A DNA stretch of 6,436 nucleotides from Pseudomonadota bacterium (GTDB lineage Bacteria; Pseudomonadota; Alphaproteobacteria; Acetobacterales; Acetobacteraceae): NCBI GenBank assembly GCA_021845835.1, contig JAJZVE010000271.1, positions 1 through 6,436 on the forward strand. The letters run 5' to 3'. Below are positions 5,458 through 6,436 of the stretch, piece by piece (within the stretch, counting starts at the first letter, position 1; every line of letters starts with the position of its first letter). Both the position numbers and the translations under genes were made by a program. A model generated the notes under the pieces. That model saw nothing but the letters and a program-made list of their open reading frames with translations. It did no database searches and was not told the DNA's origin.

Positions 5458-6436
5458 TCAGCCGTGGCGTCCCCGCTCGCTGTCCAGATGGGCCATCTGC
5501 GCTGGCGGATAGCGCCCGCCCGCCGCCGCCCCTTTCGGCACCGCCCGCGCGATGGCGGTAAGGTCGTCCGCGGTCAGCGTCACCGCGGCGCCGCCCAGCG
5601 CCTCGGCGAGCTGGTCGCGGCGGCGCGCGCCGATCAGCGGCACGATGTCGCTGCCCTGCGCCATCACCCAGGCGATCGCCAGTTGCGCGACGCTCGCGTC
5701 CCTGGCCGCGGCGATCGGCCGCAGCCGGTCCACCAGCCCCAGGTTGCGCTGCAGGTTCTCGCCCTGGAAGCGCGGCCCACGGGCGCGCCAGTCGCCGGCC
5801 GCCACGCCCTCCGCCCGCCAGTGCCCGCTGATCAGTCCGCGCGACAGCACGCCATAGGCGGTCACGCCGATCCCGAGCGTGCGGCAGGTGGCAAGGATGC
5901 CGTCCTCGATGCCGCGCGAGAGCAGGGAATATTCGATCTGCAGGTCCGCGATCGGATGCACCGCGGCGGCGCGGCGGATCGTCTCCGTCCCGACCTCCGA
6001 CAGTCCGATGGCGCGCACATGGCCGGCCTTCACCAAATCGGCGATGGCGCCGATGGTGTCCTCGATCGGCACCGCCGGATCGACGCGCGCCGGCCGGTAG
6101 ATGTCGATGTGCCCGACGCCGAGCCGCTGCAGCGAATAGGCGGCGAAATTCTTCACCGCGGCCGGTCGCGCGTCGTAGCCGATCCAGCCGCCGGCGGGAT
6201 CGCGCAGCGCGCCGAACTTGACGCTGAGCACCGCCTGATCGCGCCGCGCGCCACGCAGCGCCTCGCCGATCAGCATCTCGTTGTGGCCCATGCCGTAGAA
6301 ATCGCCGGTGTCGAGCAGCGTGACGCCGGTCTCCAGCGCGGCATGGATTGTGGCGATGCTCTCGGCGCGATCGGCCGGCCCGTACATCCCGGACATGCCC
6401 ATGCAGCCGAGTCCCAGCGCCGAGACGCGCGGAGAT
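5458..6436 (-). CDS. Aldo/keto reductase, N-terminus beyond the window
   Basis: This is an NAD(P)H-dependent oxidoreductase with the AKR (beta/alpha)8-barrel fold, reducing carbonyls or oxidising alcohols in the cytoplasm; the physiological substrate is unknown. The frame stays open to the right edge (VSALGLGCMGMSGMYG), so the ATG at 6402 is internal and only the first residues are missing. Counting from that methionine, the catalytic pair is D31 and Y36 in LLDTGDFYG, followed by lysine K62 in LSVKFG. The segment DIYRPARVDP (100-109) puts alanine A105 where the classical tetrad has histidine. Downstream are VRAIGLSEVG (129-138), the barrel segment LQIEYSLLSR (154-163), GVTAYGVLSRGL (179-190) and the coenzyme-phosphate region IVPLIGARR. 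The length (over 320 residues) is normal for the family. It is separated from csp by 277 bases with no clear terminator and no functional link that I can see. Confidence 0.93.
   Translation of the reverse strand, partial: SPRVSALGLGCMGMSGMYGPADRAESIATIHAALETGVTLLDTGDFYGMGHNEMLIGEALRGARRDQAVLSVKFGALRDPAGGWIGYDARPAAVKNFAAYSLQRLGVGHIDIYRPARVDPAVPIEDTIGAIADLVKAGHVRAIGLSEVGTETIRRAAAVHPIADLQIEYSLLSRGIEDGILATCRTLGIGVTAYGVLSRGLISGHWRAEGVAAGDWRARGPRFQGENLQRNLGLVDRLRPIAAARDASVAQLAIAWVMAQGSDIVPLIGARRRDQLAEALGGAAVTLTADDLTAIARAVPKGAAAGGRYPPAQMAHLDSERGRHG

Noticed and set aside
1..6436. CRISPR arrays, insertion sequences, tRNA or phage genes
   Set aside because: No regularly spaced repeats, transposase motifs, tRNA-like cloverleaf or integrase sequence could be seen on either strand.

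Overview
The window is a GC-rich stretch of bacterial chromosome. The protein types, the strong G/C third-position bias and the pairing of a short cold-shock protein with a 64-residue conserved hypothetical protein suggest an alphaproteobacterium. An Acetobacterales/Rhodospirillales-type host is plausible, but that is an impression and I could not search for it.

Positions 1-4665 (+ strand) are the tail of a sugar-catabolism operon. It opens inside a carbohydrate kinase gene of the FGGY family. That gene carries an apparent one-base deletion near position 90. About 400 bases later it runs, in one open frame, straight into the effector-binding domain of a SorC-type transcription regulator. The kinase has lost its C-terminal part and the regulator has lost its DNA-binding part, so this looks like a deletion-made chimera (or an assembly join) rather than two working genes. 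Two apparently intact, tightly packed genes follow. One is a long-form deoxyribose-phosphate aldolase (deoC). The other is a 798-residue two-domain aldehyde dehydrogenase of the ALDH16 type, whose GTG start sits just behind a GAGG motif overlapping the deoC stop. DeoC releases acetaldehyde and glyceraldehyde 3-phosphate from deoxyribose 5-phosphate. The neighbouring dehydrogenase is well placed to oxidise the acetaldehyde to acetate. The original unit probably ran sugar kinase, regulator, aldolase, aldehyde dehydrogenase.

Positions 4666-4735 hold GC-rich hairpins between converging genes. On the - strand, 4720-5180 encodes a CspA-family cold-shock protein followed by the 64-residue protein, with a perfect 9-bp hairpin between them. 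Upstream of csp (5181-5340) there is a roughly 125-base leader with a terminal hairpin and a weak promoter candidate. I see no further gene between 5340 and 5457. From 5458 to the right edge, on the - strand, lies an aldo/keto reductase whose N-terminus is cut by the window end and whose catalytic-tetrad histidine position appears to be alanine.

I found no tRNA, rRNA, CRISPR array, insertion sequence or phage gene. The most unusual object is the kinase/regulator chimera. The DeoC-ALDH16 pair is the most useful functional hypothesis.
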